From Alphaproteobacteria bacterium (GTDB taxonomy: Bacteria; Pseudomonadota; Alphaproteobacteria; Rhizobiales; Beijerinckiaceae): 64,000 nt of DNA. Below the pieces are notes generated by a model, which saw only the letters and a program-made list of their open reading frames with translations, was not told the DNA's origin and made no database searches. The position numbers were made by a program, and so were the translations under genes. The stretch covers positions 1 through 64,000 of the forward strand of contig VGDT01000010.1 of assembly GCA_016869595.1 (NCBI GenBank), given 5' to 3'. Below are positions 30,369-41,078 of the stretch, in pieces. Position 1 is the stretch's first letter. Each line of letters starts with the position of its first letter.

Positions 30369-30420
30369 GGATACGAGGCGCAGCGAATCGTTTGCGCCGC
30401 CAATCCGCGCCTCTCATTAA

Positions 30421-31989
30421 TCAGGTTGCGACGGCGAGCCGTCTTTCGGCGAGCCGCGCGGCCTCTGCGCCTGATAACATCGCGCCGTTGAAGCCATGTT
30501 CGCCGCCGAATGCCGATGCGAGATAGAGTCCGGCGATCGGCGTTTGCGGCGTGCGCGGAAATCCCATCAAAATCGGCGCTTCAGCGGGCAGAGCCGCAAA
30601 ACCGTATACCGCGCCTTCCGGCGTGTTCAGGTAGCCCGCCATCGAATAGGCGTTGAGCAGCATTCGCGTCGTCACCAGGCCGGAGAAACCGGGATAGTCG
30701 CGGTCGAGAGAGGCCTGTATGGCGTCGAGCCAGCGTTCGCGGCGCGCAAGCGCTTCTTCGCGCGGCAGATCGCGCCAGTTATCGAGGCGATCGAGACCAA
30801 GCACGCTGACGAGAATCGGCGGCTCGTCCCAAAGCCCTGAGTCGACCGCGGTGAAATTGGCGATCGTATGGAGCGGCAACGCGCCCTTGGGATCTTGCGC
30901 CATCGCGCCGGCGCCGTCTCCATATTGATCGAAGCGCCGCATGTCAGGCGGCATGACGACGGTCGTGAAGTCCGTCAGTCCGACGGTGGAAGGTTTCGCG
31001 CTTAAGCCGAAATTGGCCGAAAACAGCGATGTCGAGAGCCGACGGGAGCCGAAAGCCTCTTCCATTGTCGCTCGCGCCGGAGCGTCCATCATCGCTGCGG
31101 CTTCTGAGGGCGCGCAATTCGCCATCACGACGCGCGCTTCGATGCGTTCTTCGCCCTCGCCGTCGCGCCGCGCGACATGGCGAATCGCGACGACCGCGCC
31201 GTCTGCATCGGTCTCGATGGCGTTGACGAGCCGGCCCAGGCGCACGACGCCGCCGGTCTTGGTGATCGCCTTCGCGAGCTTGAGGCTCAATTGCCGTGAG
31301 CCGCCTTTGATATAGGCGCCGCCGGAAGCGATATAGCCGCCTTGCGCGAGCGCGTAGAAAATCCACCACAGCCGGCGTGGGTCATCGCCGTAATAGGCGA
31401 GATTGGCCCCCAGCGCGCATTTCAAGGCCTCGCAGCCGGCGAAATCGCGCTCCATGATCTCATGCAGTGAGTTCTGCCATCCGGCGGCGGCTGGCGCGAC
31501 TTCCCAAAGTCCGCGCGCGAATTTGGCGAAAGAACTTTCCTCGCGCGCCTGTTTCAACGTCCACAGCGCGTCGTGGATTTGCTCGACCTCGCCGAGAAAT
31601 CTCTGGATGGCTGCGCGTTTGTCTGGAAAGCGCGCCGCGAGAGCTTCATAGGCCGGCGCGAAGCCGAAAGGCAGTTCGAAAGGCTCGCCCAACGGTCCGC
31701 CGCGCACCGTGTAGAGCGCGCCGGTGGGCAGCCATTCGATCTCGTCGAGAATCCCCAACCGGCGCAGGATATCGTGCTTCACATCGCGAGGGTTGCGCGC
31801 GTCTGAAGTTTGATGGAGCGACGCTTCGACGGTCAGAGGCCCGACCTTGTAAACAGACGCAGCGCCACCCAGGCTGAAATTGCGTTCAAGCAGGCAGACG
31901 CTGTAGCCGGCATGCGCAAGCAACGCCCCCGCCGTCAATCCGCCCAGTCCCGAGCCGATCACCACGGCGTCGAATTTTTTGTCGCTCAT
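30421..31989 (-). CDS. FAD-dependent oxidoreductase, CrtI/phytoene desaturase-retinol saturase family
   Basis: [65 protein letters not shown]-terminal [28 protein letters not shown] at 31989. Confidence 0.88.
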   Translation of the reverse strand: MSDKKFDAVVIGSGLGGLTAGALLAHAGYSVCLLERNFSLGGAASVYKVGPLTVEASLHQTSDARNPRDVKHDILRRLGILDEIEWLPTGALYTVRGGPLGEPFELPFGFAPAYEALAARFPDKRAAIQRFLGEVEQIHDALWTLKQAREESSFAKFARGLWEVAPAAAGWQNSLHEIMERDFAGCEALKCALGANLAYYGDDPRRLWWIFYALAQGGYIASGGAYIKGGSRQLSLKLAKAITKTGGVVRLGRLVNAIETDADGAVVAIRHVARRDGEGEERIEARVVMANCAPSEAAAMMDAPARATMEEAFGSRRLSTSLFSANFGLSAKPSTVGLTDFTTVVMPPDMRRFDQYGDGAGAMAQDPKGALPLHTIANFTAVDSGLWDEPPILVSVLGLDRLDNWRDLPREEALARRERWLDAIQASLDRDYPGFSGLVTTRMLLNAYSMAGYLNTPEGAVYGFAALPAEAPILMGFPRTPQTPIAGLYLASAFGGEHGFNGAMLSGAEAARLAERRLAVAT

Positions 31990-32110
31990 TCTCGAATCGT
32001 CGTTTTCGCTGAAGGATAGCCACTCTATCCCGCCCCAGCCCTCTGGCGAAAGGCGGCGGCTGACACAAGATAGGGACGCAGGTCGAAGACTAGAGGAAAG
32101 GCGCTGGCAA

Positions 32111-32512
32111 ATGGCCGATGAGAGCTTTCCCGTCACCCATACCGACGCCGAATGGCGGGCGCTTCTCACTCCCGAGCAATATGAGGTGATGCGCGGGCAT
32201 GGCACTGAGCGCCCCGGGAGCTGCGCGCTCAATTATGAAAAGCGCCGCGGCGCATTCAATTGCGCCGGCTGCGGCCAGCCGCTGTTTCGCTCGGGCGAGA
32301 AGTTCGAAAGCGGCACCGGCTGGCCGAGCTTCTTCGATCCGCTTCCCGGCGCGCTTGGTTCGACCGTCGATCGCAGCTACGGCATGGTGCGCACGGAAGT
32401 GCACTGCAGCCGCTGCGGTTCCCATCTCGGGCATGTCTTCAACGATGGCCCGCCGCCGACTGGCCTGCGCTATTGCATTAACGGCGTCGCGCTCGATTTT
32501 CAGCCGGAGTAG
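32111..32512 (+). CDS. msrB: peptide-methionine (R)-S-oxide reductase
   Basis: [37 protein letters not shown]...[25 protein letters not shown]...[32 protein letters not shown]. Confidence 0.95.
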   Translation: MADESFPVTHTDAEWRALLTPEQYEVMRGHGTERPGSCALNYEKRRGAFNCAGCGQPLFRSGEKFESGTGWPSFFDPLPGALGSTVDRSYGMVRTEVHCSRCGSHLGHVFNDGPPPTGLRYCINGVALDFQPE

Positions 32513-32588
32513 GCGTCAACTATCGGCCTTCGTGATCGGCCGATAGAGTCAAGACTGCGACGCTGGCTGCGACAAAATTTTTTCTGAG

Positions 32589-32862
32589 GGCGTCTCGGAG
32601 ACGCCGAGCCCGCTCTCTTGCGGTTTCTTCGGATAGGCAAGGATAGGCCTCAGTCTCGTTTCGATGCACGCAAACCGGCTCCTCGCACCCGCCAGATCAG
32701 TTTTTCAAGGGTGTAGGGAACGAGACGATTTCTCATGAGATCGCGTAGATTCATCGACGCCAAATGGAACCAGCATTGCCTATTCTATAGGGTAGGCGAA
32801 GGATAGGTGATCGACCCGGCTTGTCGAATAAGCGACACGCCTCGCGCGAATTGTCGCGCGAG
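32589..32862. promoter_or_regulatory. cluster of palindromes and repeats upstream of the serine-cycle block
   Basis: GGCGTCTC-G-GAGACGCC (32589-32605); GGATAGGCAAGGATAGGC (32631-32648); GCCTATTCTATAGGGTAGGCGAAGGATAGG (about 32778-32807); CTCGCGCGA-ATTG-TCGCGCGAG (32841-32862). Regulatory role not proven. Confidence 0.4.
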
Positions 32863-33195
32863 CGGGCGCCGCTCCAAAACGCTAGTAACAACGGGACATC
32901 GTCATAAGCTCGGCTAGCTTGACGAGCAATTTTGATTCCCGTCATACGGGATGTCCGCCAATGAATTTTTCAGTGAGCGGATTCACGCGCGTCGGCTCGT
33001 AGCGGCGAACCGCGGACCTTAACGCGCGGGATTGAACAACACTAGGTCGCAAATAAAGGCTGCAGCCTGACATCGGCAGGAGTTCAGCCCGGTCGACTGG
33101 GGACGGGATCGGCGGCGCCGGCTCGTTTCTGGAGGACCGAAAAAAAAAACGAATTCTGGGCTTGCGCGACGCAGGCCGGAGAGGGAGTGGACTGC

Positions 33196-34929
33196 ATGTC
33201 AGAAAGGCCAGCCGCCGCGCCGGGCGCGAGCGGAAAAGACAATCAGCATCTTGCGCCGAAGTCCGACATCGAGATTTCGCAGGCCGCGAAGATGCGGCCG
33301 ATCATCGATGTCGCGCGCGACAAGCTCGGCATCCCGGCCGAACATGTGCAGCCCTATGGTCACTACAAGGGCAAGATCTCCCTCGACTATATCTCTTCTC
33401 TCGACGGCCAGACCGACGGCAAGCTGATCCTCGTCACGGCGATTACGCCCACGCCCGCCGGCGAAGGCAAGACGACGACCACTGTCGGACTTACCGATGG
33501 ACTTAATTACATCGGCAAGAAGGCGCTGTGCTGTCTGCGCGAGCCTTCGCTTGGCCCCTGTTTCGGGGTGAAGGGCGGCGCGGCCGGCGGCGGATACGCG
33601 CAGGTCGTGCCGATGGAGGACATCAATCTCCATTTCACCGGCGACTTCCACGCGATCGGCGCGGCCAACAATCTGCTCGCGGCGCTGATCGACAATCAGA
33701 TCTATTGGGGCGGCGAACCGAAGATCGACTCGCGCCGCGTTTCATGGCGGCGCGTCGTCGACATGAATGACCGCGCATTGCGCTCGATCGTGTCGTCTCT
33801 CGGCGGCGTGTCGAACGGCTTTGCCCGCGAGGATGGATTCGACATCACTGTCGCTTCGGAAGTGATGGCGATCTTCTGTCTGGCTTCGGACTTCGCCGAT
33901 CTGCAGCGGCGGCTGGGCGACATTATCGTCGGCCAGACCCGCGAGAAGAAAAGCGTGCGCGCCTCAGAGGTGAAAGCGGCGGGTTCGATGGCCGCGCTGC
34001 TCAAGGACGCGATCGCGCCCAATCTCGTGCAGACTCTGGAGAATAATCCAGCCATCATTCACGGCGGTCCCTTCGCCAATATCGCACATGGCTGCAATTC
34101 GGTGATAGCGACGAAGGCCGGCCTGAAGCTCGCCGATTACGTGGTGACGGAGGCGGGATTCGGCGCCGATCTCGGCGCGGAGAAGTTCTTCGACATCAAG
34201 TGCCGCAAGGCGGGCTTGAAGCCCGACATCACCGTGATCGTCGCGACGATTCGCGCGCTCAAGATGCATGGCGGCGTCGCCAAGGACGATCTGAAGGCCG
34301 AGAATGTCGCGGCGGTCGAAAAGGGCTTCGAGAATCTGAAGCGCCATATTGGGAACGTCCGCAAATTCGGCGTGCCGGTGCTTGTCTCGATCAACAAATT
34401 CTCGTCCGACACGGCGGCCGAGATGGCCGCGCTCGACAAGCTCTGCAAGGCGGAAGGCGTCGAATGCGTCGTCGCCGACAATTGGGGCTCCGGCGGCGCC
34501 GGCGCGGCGGATCTCGCCAAGGCCGTCGTCAAGACAATCGAGACGCAGCCGTCGAACTTCAAGCCGCTTTATCCGGACGACATGCCGCTTGCCGAGAAGG
34601 TGCGCACGATCGCGAAGGAGCTCTACGGCGCCGCCGACATCTCCTATGATTCGAGCATCAAGGCGCGCTTCGCCGAACTGGAAAAGGAAGGCTTCGGCAA
34701 CTTCCCGGTTTGCATCGCCAAGACGCAATATAGCTTCTCGACGGATCAGAACGCCAAGGGCGCGCCATCAGGCTTCACGATTCCGATTCGCGAACTGCGT
34801 CTGTCGGCGGGCGCCGAGTTCATCGTAGTGGTGTGCGGGGACATCATGACGATGCCGGGACTGCCGAAAGTCCCAGCCGCCAACAACATCTACGTTGACG
34901 ACTCCGGCCGCATCGCCGGCCTGTTCTAA
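33196..34929 (+). CDS. ftfL: formate--tetrahydrofolate ligase
   Basis: [33 protein letters not shown]...[26 protein letters not shown]...[41 protein letters not shown]. Confidence 0.97.
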   Translation: MSERPAAAPGASGKDNQHLAPKSDIEISQAAKMRPIIDVARDKLGIPAEHVQPYGHYKGKISLDYISSLDGQTDGKLILVTAITPTPAGEGKTTTTVGLTDGLNYIGKKALCCLREPSLGPCFGVKGGAAGGGYAQVVPMEDINLHFTGDFHAIGAANNLLAALIDNQIYWGGEPKIDSRRVSWRRVVDMNDRALRSIVSSLGGVSNGFAREDGFDITVASEVMAIFCLASDFADLQRRLGDIIVGQTREKKSVRASEVKAAGSMAALLKDAIAPNLVQTLENNPAIIHGGPFANIAHGCNSVIATKAGLKLADYVVTEAGFGADLGAEKFFDIKCRKAGLKPDITVIVATIRALKMHGGVAKDDLKAENVAAVEKGFENLKRHIGNVRKFGVPVLVSINKFSSDTAAEMAALDKLCKAEGVECVVADNWGSGGAGAADLAKAVVKTIETQPSNFKPLYPDDMPLAEKVRTIAKELYGAADISYDSSIKARFAELEKEGFGNFPVCIAKTQYSFSTDQNAKGAPSGFTIPIRELRLSAGAEFIVVVCGDIMTMPGLPKVPAANNIYVDDSGRIAGLF

Positions 34930-34990
34930 CGCATTCCGGCGTCATCCGCGCCGCGCCATCTGAAACCTGCCGCTCGAAAGGAGCTTGAGA

Positions 34991-36184
34991 ATGTTGAATT
35001 CCAGAATTCCCGGCAAAAATTTCCTGTTTGTGCCGGGCCCGACCAATCTTCCCGACCGCATCGTCCGTGCGATGTCGGTCGCGTCCGAAGACCACCGCTC
35101 GCCGACGTTCCCCGATCTCGTGAAGCCGCTTTTTCCGGGCCTCAAGAAGGTCTTCGGCACCGAGAAGGGCCATGCCTTCATCTTCCCGGCGTCGGGCACT
35201 GGCGGCTGGGAAGCCGCGATCACCAACACGCTGTCGCCCGGCGACAAGGTTCTGGCGCAGCGCTTCGGCCAGTTCTCCCATCTGTGGATTGACCTCTGCA
35301 AGCGCCAGGGGCTGGACGTCGTCGTGCAGGAGCGCGAGTGGGGCACCGGCAACGACCCGGAGCTGATCGAAGAGACTCTGAAGGCCGACAAGAATCACGA
35401 GATCAAGGCCGTTCTCGCTACGCATAACGAGACGGCGACGGGCGTGACCTCGGACATCGCCGCCGTGCGCAAGGCGATGAATAACGCCAAGCATCCGGCG
35501 ATGCTCTTTGTCGACGGCGTCTCCTCCGTCGCCTCGCTCGAATTCAAGATGGACGAATGGGGCGTCGACGTGATCGTCTCCGGCTCGCAGAAGGGCTTCA
35601 TGCTTCCTGCCGGCCTGTTGCTGATGGCGGCGAGCCCGAAAGCGATCGAAAAGGGCAAGACCAACAAAGGTCGCCGCGCTTATTTCGAATTCCAGGACAT
35701 GATCGCCCAGAACGCGAACGGCTATTTCCCTTATACGCCGTCCGTGCCGTTGCTCTATGGCCTCAAGGAATCGCTCTCGATCCTGTTCGAGGAGGGCCTC
35801 GATCAGGTCTACAAGCGCCACCACCACCTCGCCGAGGGCTGTCGCGCCGCGGTCGCGGCCTGGGGCCTCAAGTGCTGCGCGAAGGAGCCGAAGTGGAATT
35901 CCGACACCGTCACCGCCATTGTGGTGCCGGAAGGCTATGACGCCGCCAAGGTCATCGAGACCGCTTACAAGCGCTACAATCTCGCGCTCGGCGCCGGCCT
36001 TTCGGAAGTCGCGGGCAAGGTGTTCCGCATCGGCCATCTCGGCGATTTGAATGAGCTGATGCTGCTGGGCGCCATCGCCGGCGCGGAAATGGCGATGCTC
36101 GACCATGGCATCAAGGTGACGCCCGGCTCCGGCGTCGCGGCGGCGCAGGCGGTCTATCGCGCCAATCCGCTGCTCAAGATGTAA
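34991..36184 (+). CDS. sgaA: serine--glyoxylate aminotransferase
   Basis: FLFVPGPTNLPDRIVRAMSVASEDHRSPTFPDL...FPASGTGGWEAAITN...VDVIVSGSQKGFMLPAGL; serine-cycle context. Confidence 0.95.
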   Translation: MLNSRIPGKNFLFVPGPTNLPDRIVRAMSVASEDHRSPTFPDLVKPLFPGLKKVFGTEKGHAFIFPASGTGGWEAAITNTLSPGDKVLAQRFGQFSHLWIDLCKRQGLDVVVQEREWGTGNDPELIEETLKADKNHEIKAVLATHNETATGVTSDIAAVRKAMNNAKHPAMLFVDGVSSVASLEFKMDEWGVDVIVSGSQKGFMLPAGLLLMAASPKAIEKGKTNKGRRAYFEFQDMIAQNANGYFPYTPSVPLLYGLKESLSILFEEGLDQVYKRHHHLAEGCRAAVAAWGLKCCAKEPKWNSDTVTAIVVPEGYDAAKVIETAYKRYNLALGAGLSEVAGKVFRIGHLGDLNELMLLGAIAGAEMAMLDHGIKVTPGSGVAAAQAVYRANPLLKM

Positions 36185-36283
36185 GGCTGCAATTGCGGTC
36201 GGCGGTCGGCGCGTTCCGATAGTCGGAGCCCAATCGCCGACCGCCGAAAACAAAGAATTGAGAAAGAGGGGAAACTAAAGGCC

Positions 36284-37225
36284 ATGTCGCACAAAATCGT
36301 CTTTCTCGATCGCGAAACGCTCGACGCCAATGTGCGCAAGCCCAATTTCCCTCACGAATACACGGAATATGCTCAGACGGCGCCCGATCAGATCATTGAA
36401 CGCCTGAACGGCGCGACGATCTGCATCACCAACAAGGTGCCGCTGCGCGAAGCGACGCTGATGCAGCTTCCGGGTCTCAAGCTCATCGCTGTCGCCGCGA
36501 CCGGCACGGATGTGATCGACAAGGCCTATACGAGCGGCAACGGGATCGTCGTTTCCAACATTCGCAACTACGCCTTCAACACGCTGCCCGAACATGTGTT
36601 CGCGCTGCTGTTCGCGCTGCGCCGGAATCTGGTGAACTACTATAATTCCGTTCGGCAGGGACGTTGGGGCTACGCCAATCAGTTCTGCTACTTCGACTAT
36701 CCGATCTATGACATCGCCGGTTCGACGCTCGGCATCGTCGGCTATGGCGCGCTCGGCAAGGAAATCGAAAAGCGCGCCGTCGCGCTTGGCATGAAAGTGC
36801 TGATCAACGACGTCACGGACGTGCCGAATAAGGTCGACGTCCCGACCATTCTCCGCGAGTCGGACGTCGTCACGCTCAACCTGCCGCTTACGCCAGAGAC
36901 GAAGAACATGATCGGCGCGAAGGAATTCGCGTCGATGAAGAAGACCGCCTGCATCATCAACACGGCGCGCGGCGGCATCGTCGACGAGGCGGCGCTCGCG
37001 GACGCGCTCCGCAAGGGAGTCATCGCTGGCGCCGGCTTCGACGTGCTGACCGTCGAGCCGCCCAAGAACGGCAATATCCTGCTCGATCCGACGATTCCCA
37101 ATCTCATCATCACGCCGCATGTCGCCTGGGCGTCGAAAGAAGCGATGCAGGTGCTCGCCGACCAGCTCGTCGACAACATCGACGCTTTCGTCGCCGGCAG
37201 CCCGCGCAACGTCGTGACCGCGTGA
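36284..37225 (+). CDS. hprA: NAD-dependent hydroxypyruvate reductase
   Basis: MSHKIVFLDRETLDANVRKPNFPHEYTEYAQT...GSTLGIVGYGALGKEIEKRA...KKTACIINTARGGIVDEAAL; D-2-hydroxyacid dehydrogenase in serine-cycle context. Confidence 0.95.
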   Translation: MSHKIVFLDRETLDANVRKPNFPHEYTEYAQTAPDQIIERLNGATICITNKVPLREATLMQLPGLKLIAVAATGTDVIDKAYTSGNGIVVSNIRNYAFNTLPEHVFALLFALRRNLVNYYNSVRQGRWGYANQFCYFDYPIYDIAGSTLGIVGYGALGKEIEKRAVALGMKVLINDVTDVPNKVDVPTILRESDVVTLNLPLTPETKNMIGAKEFASMKKTACIINTARGGIVDEAALADALRKGVIAGAGFDVLTVEPPKNGNILLDPTIPNLIITPHVAWASKEAMQVLADQLVDNIDAFVAGSPRNVVTA

Positions 37226-37254
37226 GGAGTTTGATGCTTCGTTCCCTTTTCCGC

Positions 37255-37362
37255 CGTCATGCCCGCGCTTGTCGCGGGCATCCACGCGGCGCCGCTACTG
37301 AGCGATTGGAAATGCTTCGCAACGTCCCGGCGTGGATGGCCGGGACAAGCCCGGCCATGACG
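37255..37362. repeat. palindromic intergenic repeat, family A copy 1
   Basis: CGTCATGCCCGCGCTTGTCGCGGGCATCCACG...CGTGGATGGCCGGGACAAGCCCGGCCATGACG; second copy at 54240-54374. Confidence 0.85.
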
Positions 37363-37379
37363 TGGCCTGAGGAAATCCA

Positions 37380-38240
37380 ATGACCAAGAAACTGCTTTTC
37401 CTGTTCGACACCGATCCCGTCCCAAGCGTTTTCGACACGGTCGTCGGCTATGACGGCGGCGCCGACCGCATCATCGGCTATGGCGCTGTGACGCCCGAGA
37501 ACGTCGGCGCGCTGGTCGACGGCTGCATATACACGCGCGGCCCGAAGGAGAAGCAATATACGGCGATCTTCGTTGGCGGCGGCAGCATGACGGCGGGCGA
37601 AGCCGTGTTCAAAGCGGTGAAGAAGCGTTTCTTCTCGAACTTCCGCGTCTCGGCGATGCTCGATTCCAACGGCTCCAATACGACCGCAGCGGCAGGTGTC
37701 GCGCTGCTCGCCAAGGCCGCGCCGCTCAAGGGCAAGAAGGCGGTCGTGCTCGCCGGCACCGGACCCGTCGGCATGCGCGCCGCGGCGATGCTCAACATCG
37801 AAGGCGCTGAAGTCGCCATCACCTCGCGTCAGAAGTCGCGCGCCGAAGCGGCGGCTAAAGCCATTCAGGAGCGATTTGGTTTCACACCCGCAGTGATCGA
37901 AGCCGCCGACAACGCCGCGCGCGCGCAAGCGATCAAAGGGGCTCAGATCGTCTTTGCGGCTGGCGCCATCGGCGTTCCGCTGCTCGACGAGAAAGATTGG
38001 CAGAACGATCCGACGATTGAGCTTATCGCCGACTGCAACGCGCAGCCGCCGCTCGGCGTCGGCGGCGTCGAAGCGACCGACAAAGCCAAGGAGCGTCACG
38101 GTAAGATCGTCATCGGCGCGCTGGGCCTCGGCGGGCTCAAGCTCAAATTGCATCGCGAATGCGTCGGCAAGCTGTTTGACGCCGCAGACCAGGTGTTCGA
38201 CTGCGAAAACATTTATGCGCAAGCCAAAGAGCTCGCCTGA
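37380..38240 (+). CDS. mtdA: NADP-dependent methylene-H4MPT/methylene-H4F dehydrogenase
   Basis: MTKKLLFLFDTDPVPSVFDTVVGYDGGADRIIGYGAVTPENVGALVDGCIYTRGPKEKQYTAIFVGGGSM. Confidence 0.96.
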   Translation: MTKKLLFLFDTDPVPSVFDTVVGYDGGADRIIGYGAVTPENVGALVDGCIYTRGPKEKQYTAIFVGGGSMTAGEAVFKAVKKRFFSNFRVSAMLDSNGSNTTAAAGVALLAKAAPLKGKKAVVLAGTGPVGMRAAAMLNIEGAEVAITSRQKSRAEAAAKAIQERFGFTPAVIEAADNAARAQAIKGAQIVFAAGAIGVPLLDEKDWQNDPTIELIADCNAQPPLGVGGVEATDKAKERHGKIVIGALGLGGLKLKLHRECVGKLFDAADQVFDCENIYAQAKELA

Positions 38241-38252
38241 TCGAGGAATGAT

Positions 38253-38885
38253 ATGAGCGCCAAGAACGATACGATTGGGAAATTCCTCGACGAGCTCGCA
38301 AGCGATGCGCCGACTCCCGGCGGCGGCGGCGCTGCGGCGCTGTCTGGGGCCATGGGCGCCGCGCTTGTTTCGATGGTGTGCAATCTGACCATCGGCAAAA
38401 AGAATTACGAAGCGGTCTCAGCCGATCTGCAACAGACGCTCGCCAAGGCTGAGAAGCTGCGCGCCGAGCTGACCCAGGGCGTCGACGAGGATGTCGTCGC
38501 GTTCAACACGCTGATGGGCGCCTATGGCTTGCCGCGCGGCACGGATGAGGAGAAGGCGAAGCGCTCCGAGGCGATCCAGTCGGCGCTGAAGGAAGCGACG
38601 CTGGCGCCGCTGAAGACGTGCAAAATCTGTTACGACGTCATCGCGCTGTCGAAGGAAGCCGCCGACAAGGGCAATCTCAATGTCATCAGCGACGCGGGAG
38701 TCGCGGTGCTTGCCGCCAACGCCGGTCTGCGCAGCTGCGCGCTCAATGTCTTCATCAACGCCAAGGCGATCAAGGATCGTGACTTCGCCGAGAAGCAGCT
38801 TGCCGAAGTCAATGCGCTGCTCGCCAAGGCCGCCGCTGAGACGGAAGCGGTCTATGAGACGGTCAAAGCCAAAATAGGCGGCTGA
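38253..38885 (+). CDS. fchA: methenyltetrahydrofolate cyclohydrolase
   Basis: [48 protein letters not shown]; cyclodeaminase/cyclohydrolase family, next to mtdA. Confidence 0.95.
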   Translation: MSAKNDTIGKFLDELASDAPTPGGGGAAALSGAMGAALVSMVCNLTIGKKNYEAVSADLQQTLAKAEKLRAELTQGVDEDVVAFNTLMGAYGLPRGTDEEKAKRSEAIQSALKEATLAPLKTCKICYDVIALSKEAADKGNLNVISDAGVAVLAANAGLRSCALNVFINAKAIKDRDFAEKQLAEVNALLAKAAAETEAVYETVKAKIGG

Positions 38886-38920
38886 GGAAGCCGCGCGGTA
38901 ATTGCGAGGAGAGGACTGAG

Positions 38921-40093
38921 ATGGACGTCCACGAGTATCAAGCCAAGGAAATTCTGGCGAGCCACGGCGTCGACATTCCGCCCGGCACGGTCGCTTTCAG
39001 CCCGGATCAGGCGGTCTATGCCGCGACGGAACTTGGCGGTTCGCATTGGGTCGTGAAGGCGCAGATTCACGCCGGCGCGCGCGGCAAGGCGGGCGGCGTC
39101 AAGCTCTGCCGCACCTATCACGAAGTGCAGCAGGCGGCGCGCGATCTTCTCGGCAAACGGCTCGTTACGGGCCAGACCGGACCAGAGGGCAAGCCGGTGC
39201 AGCGCGTCTATGTCGAAGTCGCCGATCCGTTCGAGCGCGAACTCTATTTGGGCTACGTGCTCGATCGCAAATTGGAGCGCGTGCGCGTCATCGCTTCAAA
39301 GCATGGCGGCATGGAGATCGAGGAGATCGCCAAGAACACGCCCGACGAGCTGCTCCAGGTGATCGTCGAGCCGGCCGTCGGCCTGCAGCAGTTTCAGGCG
39401 CGCGAACTCGCCTTTCAGCTTGGATTGAACATCAAGCAAGTCTCGCGCGCGGTGAAGACGATCATGGGCGCCTATCGAGCCTTCCGCGACAATGACGCGA
39501 CCATGCTCGAGATCAATCCGCTTGTCGTCACCAAAGACGACAAGGTGTTGGCGCTCGACGCGAAAATGTCCTTCGACGACAACGCGCTGTTCCGTCGCCG
39601 CAATATCGTCGACATGAACGATCCCTCGCAGAGCGATCCGCGCGAGGCGCAGGCGGCCGAACACAGCCTCAACTATATCGGCCTCGATGGCGAAATCGGC
39701 TGCATCGTCAACGGCGCCGGGCTCGCCATGGCGACGATGGACATGATCAAGCACGCTGGCGGCAATCCGGCGAACTTCCTCGATGTCGGCGGCGGCGCTT
39801 CGCCGGAGCGTGTCGCGACGGCCTTCCGCCTCGTGCTTTCGGATCGCCGCGTGAAAGTCGTGCTCGTCAACATTTTCGCCGGCATCAATCGCTGCGACTG
39901 GGTCGCCCAGGGCGTTGTTGACGCGGTGCGCGCTGAGAAGATCGAGGGCGTGCCGCTCGTCGTGCGTCTCGCCGGCACCAATGTCGAAGCCGGCAAGAAG
40001 ATCATCGCCGAGAGCGGCATTCCGATCATCCAGGCAGACACGCTCGCCGAAGCCGCCGAGAAGGCCGTCGCCGCCTATAAGGGCGCCAAGTAA
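38921..40093 (+). CDS. mtkA: malate--CoA ligase beta subunit (malate thiokinase)
   Basis: [43 protein letters not shown]-grasp/SucC-like; position before mtkB and ppc. Confidence 0.95.
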   Translation: MDVHEYQAKEILASHGVDIPPGTVAFSPDQAVYAATELGGSHWVVKAQIHAGARGKAGGVKLCRTYHEVQQAARDLLGKRLVTGQTGPEGKPVQRVYVEVADPFERELYLGYVLDRKLERVRVIASKHGGMEIEEIAKNTPDELLQVIVEPAVGLQQFQARELAFQLGLNIKQVSRAVKTIMGAYRAFRDNDATMLEINPLVVTKDDKVLALDAKMSFDDNALFRRRNIVDMNDPSQSDPREAQAAEHSLNYIGLDGEIGCIVNGAGLAMATMDMIKHAGGNPANFLDVGGGASPERVATAFRLVLSDRRVKVVLVNIFAGINRCDWVAQGVVDAVRAEKIEGVPLVVRLAGTNVEAGKKIIAESGIPIIQADTLAEAAEKAVAAYKGAK

Positions 40094-40111
40094 AGCGCCG
40101 GAGAACGACAC

Positions 40112-40999
40112 ATGAGCATTCTCATTGACGAAAAGACGCCGATCCTCGTCCAAGGCATTACCGGCGACAAGGGCAGCTTTCATACGAAAGAGATGATCGA
40201 CTACGGCAGCAATGTCGTCGCCGGCGTCACGCCTGGAAAGGGCGGCAAGACTCATCACGGCGTGCCGGTTTTCAACACGGTGCGCGAAGCGGTGCGCGAA
40301 ACCGGCGCGCAAGCGTCGATCACCTTCGTTGCGCCGGCCTTTTGCGCCGACGCGATCATGGAGGCCGCCGACTCCGGCGTCCGCCTGATCTGCTCGATCA
40401 CGGACGGCATTCCGGCGCAGGACATGATGCGCGTGAAGCGCTACTTCCTGCGCTTCCCGAAGGATCGCCGGCCGATGATGGTCGGCCCGAACTGCGCCGG
40501 CATTATTTCGCCGGGCAAGGCGATGCTCGGCATCATGCCGGGTCACATTTACAAGCAGGGTGCGGTGGGTCTCATCTCGCGCTCCGGCACGCTTGGCTAT
40601 GAAGCAGCGTCGCAGTTGAAGGCGCTTGGCCTCGGCATATCGACCTCCGTCGGCATTGGCGGCGATCCGATCAATGGCTCGTCCTTCCTCGACCATCTCG
40701 TGCTCTTCGATAAAGATCCCGAGACCAAGGCGGTGCTCATCATCGGCGAGATCGGCGGCCCGCAAGAGGCGGAGGCATCCGCCTGGATCAAGGAGAATTT
40801 CTCCAAGCCGGTGATCGGCTTCGTCGCCGGCCTCACGGCGCCCAAGGGCCGCCGCATGGGCCATGCCGGCGCGATCATTTCGGCGTCCGGCGACAGCGCC
40901 GCTGAAAAAACTGAGATCATGAAGTCTTATGGGCTCACCGTTGCGCCGAGCCCGGCCGAATTCGGATCGACCGTCGCCAAAGTATTGCAGAGCGCCTGA
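40112..40999 (+). CDS. mtkB: malate--CoA ligase alpha subunit
   Basis: MSILIDEKTPILVQGITGDKGSFHTKEMIDYGSNVVAGVTPGKGGKTHHGVPVFNTV...GVGLISRSGTLGYEAASQL-type SucD-like. Confidence 0.95.
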   Translation: MSILIDEKTPILVQGITGDKGSFHTKEMIDYGSNVVAGVTPGKGGKTHHGVPVFNTVREAVRETGAQASITFVAPAFCADAIMEAADSGVRLICSITDGIPAQDMMRVKRYFLRFPKDRRPMMVGPNCAGIISPGKAMLGIMPGHIYKQGAVGLISRSGTLGYEAASQLKALGLGISTSVGIGGDPINGSSFLDHLVLFDKDPETKAVLIIGEIGGPQEAEASAWIKENFSKPVIGFVAGLTAPKGRRMGHAGAIISASGDSAAEKTEIMKSYGLTVAPSPAEFGSTVAKVLQSA

Positions 41000-41078
41000 G
41001 GATACGGCGCCACCGCCGCCGTTCGCATGTGCGAAGCCGTCCTTCCTGGATGGTTTCGTAAGCGCCTAAGGAGTTTCG

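Noticed and set aside
33061-33195. Known riboswitch (for example THF-type) directly upstream of ftfL
   Set aside because: I could not match a conserved core by eye; only a covariance-model search could support it.
34844-36253. 469-aa reverse-strand ORF opposite sga
   Set aside because: Antisense artefact of high GC3; no protein motifs, and the + strand is unambiguous.
39296-40864. 522-aa reverse-strand ORF opposite mtkA/mtkB
   Set aside because: Shadow ORF of GC-rich coding DNA; the + strand encodes clear malate thiokinase subunits.
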